Of a stretch of DNA of 11,638 nucleotides, positions 1 through 6,828 are shown piece by piece. Below the pieces are notes generated by a model that saw only the letters and a list, made by a program, of their open reading frames with translations, made no database searches and was not told the DNA's origin. The DNA is from Chitinophagales bacterium (GTDB taxonomy: Bacteria > Bacteroidota > Bacteroidia > Chitinophagales > UBA10324). Location: positions 1 to 11,638 of the forward strand of contig JACCZV010000037.1 of assembly GCA_013695775.1 (NCBI GenBank), given 5' to 3'. A program made the translations under genes and the position numbers. Every line of letters starts with the position of its first letter. Within the stretch, counting starts at the first letter, position 1.

Positions 1-581
1 AATGCGAATTTCTGATGCTTGGAAACCTGACTCCTGCTATTCAGCAGACAGTAATAGAGAGGTTACGGGTACGGCCTAAGCTAATTGTGCTTGACACGAT
101 GAATTTCTGGATAGAGAATACACCCAACGAATTGGCGAACGTTCTAAAGATGATTGATGTGCTTACAATCAATGATGCTGAAGCCCGGGAACTATCTGGT
201 GAATATTCTCTTGTAAAGGCTGCAAAAAATATACTTGAGCGTGGTCCCAAATACCTGATTATAAAAAAAGGCGAACATGGCGCTTTGCTTTTTTATGAAA
301 ACAATGTGTTTTTCGCACCCGCCTTACCACTTGAAGAGGTTTTTGACCCAACGGGTGCAGGCGACGCGTTCGCGGGGGGATTTGTAGGTTACCTTGCCCA
401 TACCAATGATATTTCTTATGTGAATATGAAGCGGGCCATCATTTATGGTTCTACGATGGCGTCCTTCTGTGTTGAAAAATTCGGTACTGAACGATTGGTC
501 AACATCACACAAGAGGATATTGAGGAACGGGTGCAGGATTTTGTCGATCTGGTTCAATTTGACATTTCATTAGTAGAATAG
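1..581 (+). CDS. PfkB-family carbohydrate kinase, 3' part (5' end outside window)
   Basis: This is the C-terminal part of a ribokinase/PfkB-type kinase, which transfers the ATP gamma-phosphate to a sugar or nucleoside hydroxyl in the cytosol. The reading frame is open to the left edge: four codons (C-E-F-L) precede the first ATG at 15, so that ATG is probably internal and about 192 residues are visible of a family normally near 300. Counting from that Met, a T-I-N-D-A-E stretch at 51-56 matches the family N-x-x-E (Mg/phosphate) motif. DPTGAGDAFAGG at 111-122 is the PfkB signature 2, with the anion hole GAG and catalytic base Asp117. The sugar-binding N-terminal half is missing, so the substrate cannot be told. 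It converges with asd, 55 bases away, and no functional link to the sulfation genes is evident. Confidence 0.9.
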   Translation, partial: CEFLMLGNLTPAIQQTVIERLRVRPKLIVLDTMNFWIENTPNELANVLKMIDVLTINDAEARELSGEYSLVKAAKNILERGPKYLIIKKGEHGALLFYENNVFFAPALPLEEVFDPTGAGDAFAGGFVGYLAHTNDISYVNMKRAIIYGSTMASFCVEKFGTERLVNITQEDIEERVQDFVDLVQFDISLVE

Positions 582-592
582 GTGACTGCCAC

Positions 593-607
593 GTAGAATT
601 ATTCTAC
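593..607. terminator. Short palindrome between convergent genes, possible bidirectional terminator
   Basis: GTAGAAT-T-ATTCTAC is a perfect 7+1+7 inverted repeat located 11 bases after the PfkB kinase stop and 29 bases beyond the asd stop. It can fold as a 6-bp stem with a 3-base loop and is followed on the + strand by AGTTTTAT. The stem is AT-rich and the T tract short, so it would be a weak terminator. Position between two converging genes is the main support. Confidence 0.3.
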
Positions 608-636
608 AGTTTTATACCCAGCAGCGCAATAATGGC

Positions 637-1644
637 TCACGCCCCAATCCTTCGCAAGTGACTATTCTTATTTATTAAAAGCTCTGCGATTTGTATGGCA
701 TTGGTAGCTGCTCCTTTACGAAGATTATCCGCTACAATCCAGCAATTAATCGTATTGCTTTGGAAAAGGTCACGACGGATTCTTCCAACAAATACTTCAT
801 CCTTCCCTTCTGATGATAAAGGCGTAGGGTAGGTGTTTGTGGATGGATTATCCTGTACAATTACTCCCGGAGAACTTCTTAATATCTGATAAACATCACT
901 AAGCTCAAAATCCTTCTCAAACTGAACATTTACACTCTCTGAATGCCCTCCTTTAACAGGGATCCGCACAGCGGTTGGGGATACTTGAAGTGAAGGTTCC
1001 CGCATGATTTTTCGGGTTTCATATACCATCTTCATTTCTTCTTTCGTGTATCCATTTTCTAAAAAGAGATCTACGTGTGGCAGACAATTAAGATCGATTG
1101 TATAAGGATAAGCCATGGTACCATTTTTCCCCGATCGTTCATTCATCAATTGCTGTACTGCTCTAACGCCTGTGCCACTTACGGATTGATAGGTGGAAAC
1201 TACCACTCTGTGTATTTTGTATTTTAAGTGCAATGGATAAAGTACCATCACCATCTGAATCGTAGAGCAGTTGGGATTGGCGATTATCCTGTCATTTTCA
1301 GTTAGTACATCCCCGTTTATTTCAGGGACAATCAGCGGCACATTCGCCTTCATTCTCCAGCATGAAGAGTTATCTATTACAGTTGTTCCAGCAGCGGCAA
1401 ACCGTGGGGCCCATTCATGAGAAACGGAGGCACCTGCTGAGAAAAGAGCAATGTCAGGTATCATCGCCAATGCCCCTTCGATACTTATAACATCTTTAGC
1501 TTTTCCTTTGAAATCTATTGTTTTACCAACAGAATTTTCTGAGGCTGCGCAATACAGTTGGGTTATGGGAAATGCCCTTTCCTTAAGTATCTGAAGCATC
1601 ACCCCGCCAACGAGACCAGTTGCCCCTATTACAGCAATTTTCAT
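637..1644 (-). CDS. asd: Aspartate-semialdehyde dehydrogenase
   Basis: This enzyme makes L-aspartate-4-semialdehyde from aspartyl-4-phosphate with NADPH, the branch-point step to lysine/diaminopimelate, threonine and methionine, in the cytosol. The 335-residue length is normal for the family. The Rossmann nucleotide motif GATGLVG is at 7-13, and the DNSS segment with the following R-M is at 91-98. The catalytic cysteine is Cys126 in NPNCST (123-128), and the substrate/catalytic block R-I-P-V-K-G-G-H-S-E runs 227-236 with His234 as the expected base. The ATG at 1644 starts immediately before the first beta strand, with no ribosome-binding site of the classic type. It stands alone on its strand, convergent with the sugar kinase and divergent from a small membrane protein. 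It is a housekeeping gene and probably marks the edge of the accessory region. Confidence 0.97.
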   Translation of the reverse strand: MKIAVIGATGLVGGVMLQILKERAFPITQLYCAASENSVGKTIDFKGKAKDVISIEGALAMIPDIALFSAGASVSHEWAPRFAAAGTTVIDNSSCWRMKANVPLIVPEINGDVLTENDRIIANPNCSTIQMVMVLYPLHLKYKIHRVVVSTYQSVSGTGVRAVQQLMNERSGKNGTMAYPYTIDLNCLPHVDLFLENGYTKEEMKMVYETRKIMREPSLQVSPTAVRIPVKGGHSESVNVQFEKDFELSDVYQILRSSPGVIVQDNPSTNTYPTPLSSEGKDEVFVGRIRRDLFQSNTINCWIVADNLRKGAATNAIQIAELLINKNSHLRRIGA

Positions 1645-1735
1645 AAGGATAAGTTAATGAAAAATTCAGATATTCTTAAAACCTTTTTCCAGTGCCAATT
1701 TATGTCAGGATTTTAATGCTCTCATACAGCATGTA

Positions 1736-1766
1736 TTCGTAAACATCTTTGTTCTTATTACGTTTG
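1736..1766 (+). promoter_or_regulatory. Candidate Bacteroidetes-type promoter for the small membrane protein
   Basis: TACGTTTG at 1759-1766 matches the Bacteroidetes -7 element TAnnTTTG exactly. A TTCG at 1736-1739, roughly 19 bases upstream, is an imperfect match to the -33 TTTG element. The box lies 15 bases before the ATG at 1782, so the leader would be very short. An eight-base match with four fixed-type positions can arise by chance in AT-rich DNA. Confidence 0.28.
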
Positions 1767-1781
1767 CACCTTCTTTAAGCT

Positions 1782-2006
1782 ATGAATATTTATTTTGTTT
1801 TTCTTGGGGCAGGAATTCTGGTATTGATATTTGGCATTCTCACCTTCAATGGAAAAACTGCATTAAGCAAAAGAAGCCATTTCATCTTCGGCATTGAACT
1901 GGATAAAAGTGTGATCGGTATTGTTATCTTTTTTCTCGGTATGGTGCTTATAAGTGTATTTTTAATTGGTGTGATCGGGCCACATTTCAATAAGGAGGGC
2001 ATTTAA
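1782..2006 (+). CDS. Small two-helix membrane protein, function unknown
   Basis: This 74-residue protein is not one I recognise. It has two strongly hydrophobic segments, about residues 2-22 and 43-67, separated by a polar, basic hairpin (K-T-A-L-S-K-R-S-H, about 25-33) and followed by a short charged tail. That predicts a helical hairpin with both termini on the same side and the positively charged loop probably cytoplasmic. An open frame on the opposite strand covers nearly the same bases, but the + frame has the more protein-like pattern, an ATG, and a plausible promoter just upstream. It is the only complete + strand gene here, divergent from asd and convergent with the stand-alone sulfotransferase. 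Function is open; that it is really a gene is likely but not certain. Confidence 0.55.
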   Translation: MNIYFVFLGAGILVLIFGILTFNGKTALSKRSHFIFGIELDKSVIGIVIFFLGMVLISVFLIGVIGPHFNKEGI

Positions 2007-2048
2007 TTTTCAAATCCATTATTAGTGTCAAGTTTTTAAATGTATAAC

Positions 2049-3110
2049 TTATCTGATCCGTTTCCTCACCGTCTCTAATATATTCTTCATCCTGTGAAGA
2101 TTAAGTAAAAAGGCAAAACCCAGCTTTACCGGAAAGATGATATAATAAAAGATTATGTACAATGGATTCGCTGAGATATTCACGGGCTGATAGCCAAGAC
2201 GTTTCATAATAGCACCACAAGTATTCTGACAAATCCAAATCTCAGTTTTATTTAAACCTCCTTTTCCCCAGCTTTGAGCGCGGTCCCTGTTAATACCCTT
2301 CACGTCGTTTTTATCCATTCCGCTGGAAGAACCAATGTGAGGAACTTGCTTTAAGTCGATTGAGAAAGAAATATTAAGGAATGAACAGATGCTGTTAATT
2401 GTATGATCAGCATTTTGCAGCAATGATTCAAATTGAACTGTCATAATTCTGCTGTCATTTACTGATTCGCCAGCACGGATGGCTGAATTCCAAAGCTTGC
2501 TGATTGTAAAGGGATGATAATTTGTCCAGGCCCGTATAGTTTCATACCACGTAGCATGGGCTCCTCCAAGAAAGCGGCGTTTCCATTTCCTTTTTTGCGA
2601 CAACAATACATCACGAGGATCTCTGACCATATTTATAATGTAAGAATCAGGAAATGCATCGAGCACCTCAGTAATATAAAACACGTTCTGAGGCGTCTGA
2701 TCGCATGGATAATTCTTGCCGTGCTTTCCTGCTTCATGGCGTATAACGGTTGAAAAAATCTGCAAGGCGGTCAGCTCTTGTAACGGTATTTTTGAAACAA
2801 TCTCTTTTGCTTCAGCGTCATATTTCAAGGGTTCTTTCTTTGCGAAATAGCCTGCAACAGAAATATTTAGAAGCCGGGCGCTTATCTTCATCGCCTCCTC
2901 TTCATTCAATATCTTCGCTTCATCCTTTGCTGACCACATTTGCTCAAAAAAATGCAGCTCTGGAAAGGTATGCACGAGTTCATGATTGTTGAGAATGCGA
3001 CCCATCATTGTGGTTCCACTACGGCTGTTTCCTACTACAAAGATGAAAGGCATAAGGGAGTGTGTTGCAAGTTCGACAAATGTAGAAGAAGGTTTGGATG
3101 GTTCCTTCAC
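2049..3110 (-). CDS. PAPS-dependent sulfotransferase, stand-alone, R-SGTT type with hydrophobic C-terminal tail
   Basis: Sulfotransferases move sulfate from PAPS to a hydroxyl or amino group of a sugar, lipid or protein. The 5'-phosphosulfate loop reads V-G-N-S-R-S-G-T-T at 26-34, and the 3'-phosphate motif V-R-D-P-R-D-V-L-L-S at 162-171. A Q-F-E-S-L segment (226-230) and a W-G-K-G-G-L block near 270 match the usual C-terminal half. The loop and R-D-P-R-D signature set it apart from the operon sulfotransferases, which have K-AGTT or K-SGTT and R-N-P-x-x-R. The last 38 residues hold a hydrophobic run (about 317-337) and then a basic tail, possibly a membrane-associating end. The first codon is GTG at 3110, the only start in the frame upstream; an ATG at 3053 would begin right at the first beta strand and is a serious alternative. 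It lies apart from the glycan operon, downstream of the CBS protein. Acceptor unknown. Confidence 0.88.
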   Translation of the reverse strand: MKEPSKPSSTFVELATHSLMPFIFVVGNSRSGTTMMGRILNNHELVHTFPELHFFEQMWSAKDEAKILNEEEAMKISARLLNISVAGYFAKKEPLKYDAEAKEIVSKIPLQELTALQIFSTVIRHEAGKHGKNYPCDQTPQNVFYITEVLDAFPDSYIINMVRDPRDVLLSQKRKWKRRFLGGAHATWYETIRAWTNYHPFTISKLWNSAIRAGESVNDSRIMTVQFESLLQNADHTINSICSFLNISFSIDLKQVPHIGSSSGMDKNDVKGINRDRAQSWGKGGLNKTEIWICQNTCGAIMKRLGYQPVNISANPLYIIFYYIIFPVKLGFAFLLNLHRMKNILETVRKRIR

Positions 3111-3179
3111 ATCACAGTTGCGGGATAATCGCGCTAATACTATATGAATATACAGATAAAGTAACTCGACGGCTTAGAT

Positions 3180-3218
3180 AATAAAGCGGCTTTTCTTATT
3201 TATGTTGCCGGCTTTATT
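3180..3218 (-). terminator. Terminator-like hairpin downstream of the CBS-domain gene
   Basis: The arms AATAAAGCGGC (3180-3190) and GCCGGCTTTATT (3207-3218) pair over 11 bp with one bulged base around a 16-base loop. On the minus strand the hairpin begins 16 bases after the CBS gene stop and ends in CGCTTTATTATCT, so a GC core runs into a T-rich tail. This fits a Rho-independent terminator separating the CBS gene from the sulfotransferase at 2049-3110. Confidence 0.5.
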
Positions 3219-3233
3219 GACAAAGTAGAATTA

Positions 3234-3662
3234 TTATGATCCGGCTATATAACTCTCCAGGTGCTCTATGATGCCCTGTTGTTCTTCCATCAGGTGTTTT
3301 ACAACATCGCCAATCGAAATAATTCCTATAACTGATTCACTCTGCATTACCGGCAAGTGACGAATGGTTTTTTCGGTCATCATTTTCATACATTCTGAGA
3401 TTTCAGTTTCAAGAGTAATCGTACGCAGATTACTGGTCATCACTTCTGTAATAGGTGTATCTTTTGAGTTTCGGCCAAGCAGAATGATTTTGCGTGCATA
3501 ATCCCTTTCCGTAAATATTCCATCAAGCTTCTGATCATCCATTACAAGCAATGCTCCTAAATTTTTCTCAGCCATTAGCCGTAAGGCATCTAAAACAGTT
3601 GCCTGAGGGGTTATTGAAAATATCTGATTGCCTTTGCGGCGGAGTATGTCACTCACCTTCAT
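3234..3662 (-). CDS. Two-CBS-domain protein, probable adenine-nucleotide sensor
   Basis: This is a small cytosolic protein of 142 residues consisting of a tandem CBS pair (Bateman module) and little else. The first repeat covers about residues 1-60 (V-S-D-I-L ... L-G-A-L-L-V-M-D ... L-D-G-I-F-T-E-R-D-Y) and the second about 72-128 (V-M-T-S-N-L ... I-R-H-L-P-V ... V-I-G-I-I-S-I-G-D-V). Such modules typically bind AMP, ATP or related nucleotides and regulate a partner; the partner is not evident here. The frame extends to a TTG at 3668, but the ATG at 3662 starts M-K-V-S-D, the usual beginning of these proteins, and is preferred. It has its own 124-base upstream gap after the glycan operon and a hairpin after it, so it is probably transcribed separately. 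No sign of a role in sulfation. Confidence 0.93.
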   Translation of the reverse strand: MKVSDILRRKGNQIFSITPQATVLDALRLMAEKNLGALLVMDDQKLDGIFTERDYARKIILLGRNSKDTPITEVMTSNLRTITLETEISECMKMMTEKTIRHLPVMQSESVIGIISIGDVVKHLMEEQQGIIEHLESYIAGS

Positions 3663-3786
3663 AAACAAATAAGATTTTTATGTAACTCCAAGGTATTTAA
3701 TATTTGGGAAATTAAAAAAATTAATCGGCGGAATTCTTGGTAAAGGCTAATGCAGTAACAACTTCAAGAAAGATCTTTCGTACGCC

Positions 3787-4779
3787 TTAAAGCGGAACAT
3801 TCGTACTTGCCTTCTGTTTCAAATAGCGCAGCATTTCTCCAATAGTTTCATCCAGCGGAAACTGTTGTCTCCAGCCTGTGTCCATTTTTAATTTCGAGCT
3901 ATCCCCAAAAATGATCGGTTCATCACTGGGTCGAAATAATTCTGGGTCAGCTACAATATTTAAATCCATCCCAATTTCCTTTTCTATAATAGGTATCAGC
4001 TCCTTTACCTGATATACTTTCTCACCGCTTACATTATAAACCTCGCCTGCGGTCCCTTTGTCACCGAGCAATACCAGTGCACTCACCAGGTCGCGAACAT
4101 CTGTAATTGCACGTTTTGTTTCGAGATTGCCTACACGGAAAATATTCTCGGCCCCGTTCATCACCTGAAAGGCCCTCAGAACAAAATCGGATGTTACATC
4201 TTTCGTTTTTCGAATGCCCGTGGTATTAAAGATTCGGACGCGGATGCACCGAATCTGGAAATTCTGAAAGTATTGGAATGATAAAAGATCCTGCCCAACC
4301 TTACTCACTCCGTAGGGATGCAAGGGCAACAAAGGCACTTCTTCTTTAACAGGAGTATTTTCCGGGGTAAGCGACAAGCCATACTCAGCGCTCGAGCATG
4401 CTACCACAATCATGGGGTCATAATCGGATTCCGATTCACGAATTTTTTTTACGGACTCAAAAACGTTTATCGTACCATTCATATTTGTGTTAATGGTTTC
4501 AACAGGCTTCTGCCATGATACTGTTGGATAACTCTGCGCGGCGAGATGATAAATTCTTGAAGGGCGGTATTGATTGATGACTGAAAACACTGCGTTGGCG
4601 TTAGTGACGTCGCATTCAATCGCTTCACATTTGCCCGTTATATCAGCCAGATCGATGGTTGGCTTAAACCAGGTACCGATGATTTTTTCTTTCGGAAGTA
4701 GATGGCAGTAAAAATCTATGAGGCTTGCTCCAACCATGCCGGCAGAACCGGTAATCATTACACACTCAGATGCTGCCAT
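3787..4779 (-). CDS. NAD(P)-dependent sugar-nucleotide SDR, similar to GDP-4-dehydro-6-deoxymannose reductase / GDP-mannose dehydratase
   Basis: This is an extended short-chain dehydrogenase of 330 residues acting on a nucleotide sugar in the cytosol. It shows the Rossmann motif T-G-S-A-G-M-V-G (10-17), the D-V-T segment at 57-59, H-L-A-A-Q-S at 78-83, the active-site segment S-S-A-E-Y-G (129-134), and the catalytic Y-x-x-x-K as Y156-G-V-S-K160. The S-x-E before the tyrosine, P-Y-G-V-S-K, the R-V-R-I-F-N segment near 187, and the C-terminal G-D-S-S-K-L block place it near the GMD/RMD group, whose members make GDP-6-deoxyhexoses such as GDP-D-rhamnose. I cannot separate dehydratase from reductase by eye; S-S-A-E-Y-G favours a reductase. 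It overlaps the GT4 gene by 14 bases and is the last gene of the operon, so it probably supplies the donor for one of its glycosyltransferases. Exact product uncertain. Confidence 0.88.
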   Translation of the reverse strand: MAASECVMITGSAGMVGASLIDFYCHLLPKEKIIGTWFKPTIDLADITGKCEAIECDVTNANAVFSVINQYRPSRIYHLAAQSYPTVSWQKPVETINTNMNGTINVFESVKKIRESESDYDPMIVVACSSAEYGLSLTPENTPVKEEVPLLPLHPYGVSKVGQDLLSFQYFQNFQIRCIRVRIFNTTGIRKTKDVTSDFVLRAFQVMNGAENIFRVGNLETKRAITDVRDLVSALVLLGDKGTAGEVYNVSGEKVYQVKELIPIIEKEIGMDLNIVADPELFRPSDEPIIFGDSSKLKMDTGWRQQFPLDETIGEMLRYLKQKASTNVPL

Positions 4780-5950
4780 TCAATGCCATTTTATAAATAT
4801 CGTTTACTCTTTTTCCTATCATTTGCCAACTGAATTTTTCATCCGCAGTCTTTCGTGCATTTATTCTAAGCCTTTTCATTTTCTCGGAATCCTGAAGCAG
4901 CGTTATAATCTTTTCAGCGAGATCATTTTCATCCTCATTCCGAAACAATACACCGTTTTCTCCGTCAACGATTATTTTTTTGAATGTATCGAGATCTGAT
5001 GCAATTATTGCGGAACGATAATCAAGAGACCTGATCATTACGCCACTCGAATAGATTTCCCTATAAGGCAATGTTACTATATCTGAAGCAGCAAAATAAT
5101 AGGGGATGATCTCATTTGGCACATACGAATAATTTAATATGCAATCATTACTTAAATTAAGTTCCTTAACGATGTTGTCAAATTCTTCCTGCTCCACCTT
5201 CCATGGTTTTCCAACCACAAGCAATTTAACATTTGGCAGCCGGTCGCGAACTATGGAATGAGCCTTAAGCAGCACATCCAATCCCTTCACTTTTTTGATC
5301 TGGCCGAAGAAGAGCACGAGTTGTTGATCCATTGGGAGATCCAACTTTATCCGGGCTTCCTCTTTCGTGATTGGTTTATTAAATAAAAAGTCAGAATCTC
5401 CGTGGGGGACTATATGTATTTTTTGGTCGGGAAAATCCGGAAAGTATTTTTTCAGAGCGAGCTTTGCATAATCAGAATGCACGATTATCTGATCAATACA
5501 GCGTTGAAATTTATCATACTTGCCGGCGTCTATATCAGAACCATACTTGTCAAAGCTTTCGATGTCGTGAATCGTTGCCACTATCTTTATGCCCTTCCTG
5601 TGAAAAAGATAAAAGTTCAGGTATTCCCGGGCCGCAAAATGATAGACATGAAAATGAACTACAGCAGCCTTTGATCTGGCTGCGTCATAGGCCGTTTTAA
5701 GGGCACCTACCGCATAGCGAAAGCCGCGAAGAAGTACGGGGTCACTGCCATAAATCTTTCTATAAGGTTTTTCAGTACGAAAAGGGAAGGTAAACTTAGT
5801 ATCGAGGTCGGTTTCATCACACGTATAAAAAGTAAGCTCGGTACCTTGTTCCGCAATTGCTTTGCACAATCCAAAATCATAAAAGTCGTTGCCACTGTGG
5901 CCCCCTATAGGTTCTACCATCGCTACCCTCAATCTTTCGTGGTCATTCAT
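4766..5950 (-). CDS. GT4-family glycosyltransferase (GT-B fold)
   Basis: This retaining glycosyltransferase, 394 residues from the chosen start, adds a sugar from a nucleotide donor during repeat-unit assembly at the cytoplasmic face. The N-terminal domain has the G-G-H-S-G-N loop (16-21) and A-T-I-H-D-I (125-130). The hinge is V-P-H-G-D (181-185). The C-terminal domain starts with L-F-F-G-Q-I-K-K-V-K-G (213-223), continues with L-L-V-V-G-K-P (243-249), and has the donor-site region P-Y-R-E-I-Y-S-S-G-V (295-304). The usual E-x7-E motif is only half kept: Glu298 has no partner glutamate and the following stretch is R-S-L-D-Y, as in the 'SGV' subgroup. The frame runs up to a GTG at 5957-5959, but the ATG at 5950 overlaps the preceding stop as ATGAATGA, a typical coupled start. 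It also overlaps the SDR gene. Sugar specificity cannot be read; the adjacent SDR suggests a 6-deoxyhexose. Confidence 0.92.
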   Translation of the reverse strand: MNDHERLRVAMVEPIGGHSGNDFYDFGLCKAIAEQGTELTFYTCDETDLDTKFTFPFRTEKPYRKIYGSDPVLLRGFRYAVGALKTAYDAARSKAAVVHFHVYHFAAREYLNFYLFHRKGIKIVATIHDIESFDKYGSDIDAGKYDKFQRCIDQIIVHSDYAKLALKKYFPDFPDQKIHIVPHGDSDFLFNKPITKEEARIKLDLPMDQQLVLFFGQIKKVKGLDVLLKAHSIVRDRLPNVKLLVVGKPWKVEQEEFDNIVKELNLSNDCILNYSYVPNEIIPYYFAASDIVTLPYREIYSSGVMIRSLDYRSAIIASDLDTFKKIIVDGENGVLFRNEDENDLAEKIITLLQDSEKMKRLRINARKTADEKFSWQMIGKRVNDIYKMALNGSI

Positions 5951-6824
5951 ACCAGGCACTCAGGTTTTTATTGAGCAGTTTTTCAAGTTGAATGATGTCC
6001 GGTTTGAATATTTCATTCATCCGTGCGACAGTTTTATCGTGCTTCAACTCCTTTTTCTTTCGGGTTAGAAAAAGATTTTTAATCGACTCTACCTTCTCAT
6101 CGGGAATAAATTTGCGTGCCAGGGTTCGTAATTTTTTTTGGGAATATATGGCTCTGAAGAAGCTATTTCGAGGAGTTGAATAGGTATTGTATTTACCCTC
6201 TAAGGCAGGAATATAGGTTTTATCTATTTGTAAAAATCCAAATATATTTAGAATCATGCTTTCTATATTCTCAGAGATCTCATCATAGATGAAGACTCGC
6301 ACATTATCTTTCCCAAAGACATCAAGATAACGTTTCACCTGACCAGAATAAAGGCCCAATTCTATATATTGCTGATACCATAGATGCGCATACTTATGGT
6401 TGCATTTTCGGTTCACAATATTTTCAAGAGGACCGTTCACATAGCCAAGCTTGTGCTCCATAAAGAAATGCGAGAATGCACGCTCAACAGGATTGCGAAG
6501 TGATATAATTATTTTTGCCTGCGGAACAAGCTGATGGATTTTTTCGGCTACAGTAGGATAAAAGAGATACGAAACGCTGGCTTCACCAATGGCTTTGTGC
6601 CTACCATTTGCGTGCTCAAACAATTTCTTATATTCTTCATAGGTGCCAACGCCTTTTTCTTTATGATAAAGATTTTGCCGGATCGTTTCTTCGTAGGAGA
6701 AAAAATTAGGCTCTTTAATGGCACTCATGAACACTTCGGGATGCCGCTTTAGATAATAATATAATGATGTGGTGCCGGCCTTCGGCGCCCCTACGATAAA
6801 AAAATTAGGTAATTTTTCAGTCAT
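5943..6824 (-). CDS. PAPS-dependent sulfotransferase, NDST-like bacterial type
   Basis: This cytosolic sulfotransferase of 293 residues probably sulfates a glycan intermediate. The 5'-phosphosulfate loop is F-F-I-V-G-A-P-K-A-G-T-T-S (8-20). The K-E-P-N-F-F segment at 37-42 is the conserved lysine-glutamate block of heparan-sulfate-type enzymes. The 3'-phosphate motif is L-R-N-P-V-E-R-A-F-S at 109-118, with Arg110 and Ser118 as expected PAPS contacts. A G-E-A-S-x-S-Y block at 80-86 and the Y-I-E-L-G-L-Y segment in the middle are shared with the sulfotransferase at 10244-11209. The C-terminus ends L-L-N-K-N-L-S-A-W, which is also echoed there. It follows the next sulfotransferase with a 4-base gap and overlaps the GT4 start by 8 bases, so it is translated as part of one coupled unit. 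There is no signal peptide or membrane segment. Acceptor sugar and position unknown. Confidence 0.93.
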   Translation of the reverse strand: MTEKLPNFFIVGAPKAGTTSLYYYLKRHPEVFMSAIKEPNFFSYEETIRQNLYHKEKGVGTYEEYKKLFEHANGRHKAIGEASVSYLFYPTVAEKIHQLVPQAKIIISLRNPVERAFSHFFMEHKLGYVNGPLENIVNRKCNHKYAHLWYQQYIELGLYSGQVKRYLDVFGKDNVRVFIYDEISENIESMILNIFGFLQIDKTYIPALEGKYNTYSTPRNSFFRAIYSQKKLRTLARKFIPDEKVESIKNLFLTRKKKELKHDKTVARMNEIFKPDIIQLEKLLNKNLSAWYE

Positions 6825-6828
6825 GAGA

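Noticed and set aside
1790..2002. Open frame of 70 codons on the minus strand, antisense to the small membrane protein
   Set aside because: It mirrors the hydrophobic + frame, has a Pro/Lys-rich composition without protein-like pattern, and has no promoter match; the + frame is the better candidate.
3111..3233. Search for a TAnnTTTG promoter ahead of the stand-alone sulfotransferase
   Set aside because: Only near matches were found (for example TACTTTG with the wrong spacing), so no promoter is annotated.
3225..3235. GTAGAATTATT also occurs in the palindrome at 593-603
   Set aside because: An 11-base AT-rich match without a second arm here is likely coincidence and not a repeat family.
3711..3725. 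ATTAA-AAAAA-TTAAT inverted repeat between the SDR and CBS genes, possible operon terminator
   Set aside because: The stem is only five A/T pairs, too weak to call; no GC core is present.
3768..3779. Perfect 12-base palindrome GAAAGATCTTTC just after the SDR stop
   Set aside because: With a usable loop the stem is only 4 bp; it could be an operator or chance, and nothing else supports it.
5707..5895. Minus-strand open frame in another phase inside the GT4 gene
   Set aside because: It overlaps a well-supported gene whose motifs span this region; the alternative frame shows no domain or start context.
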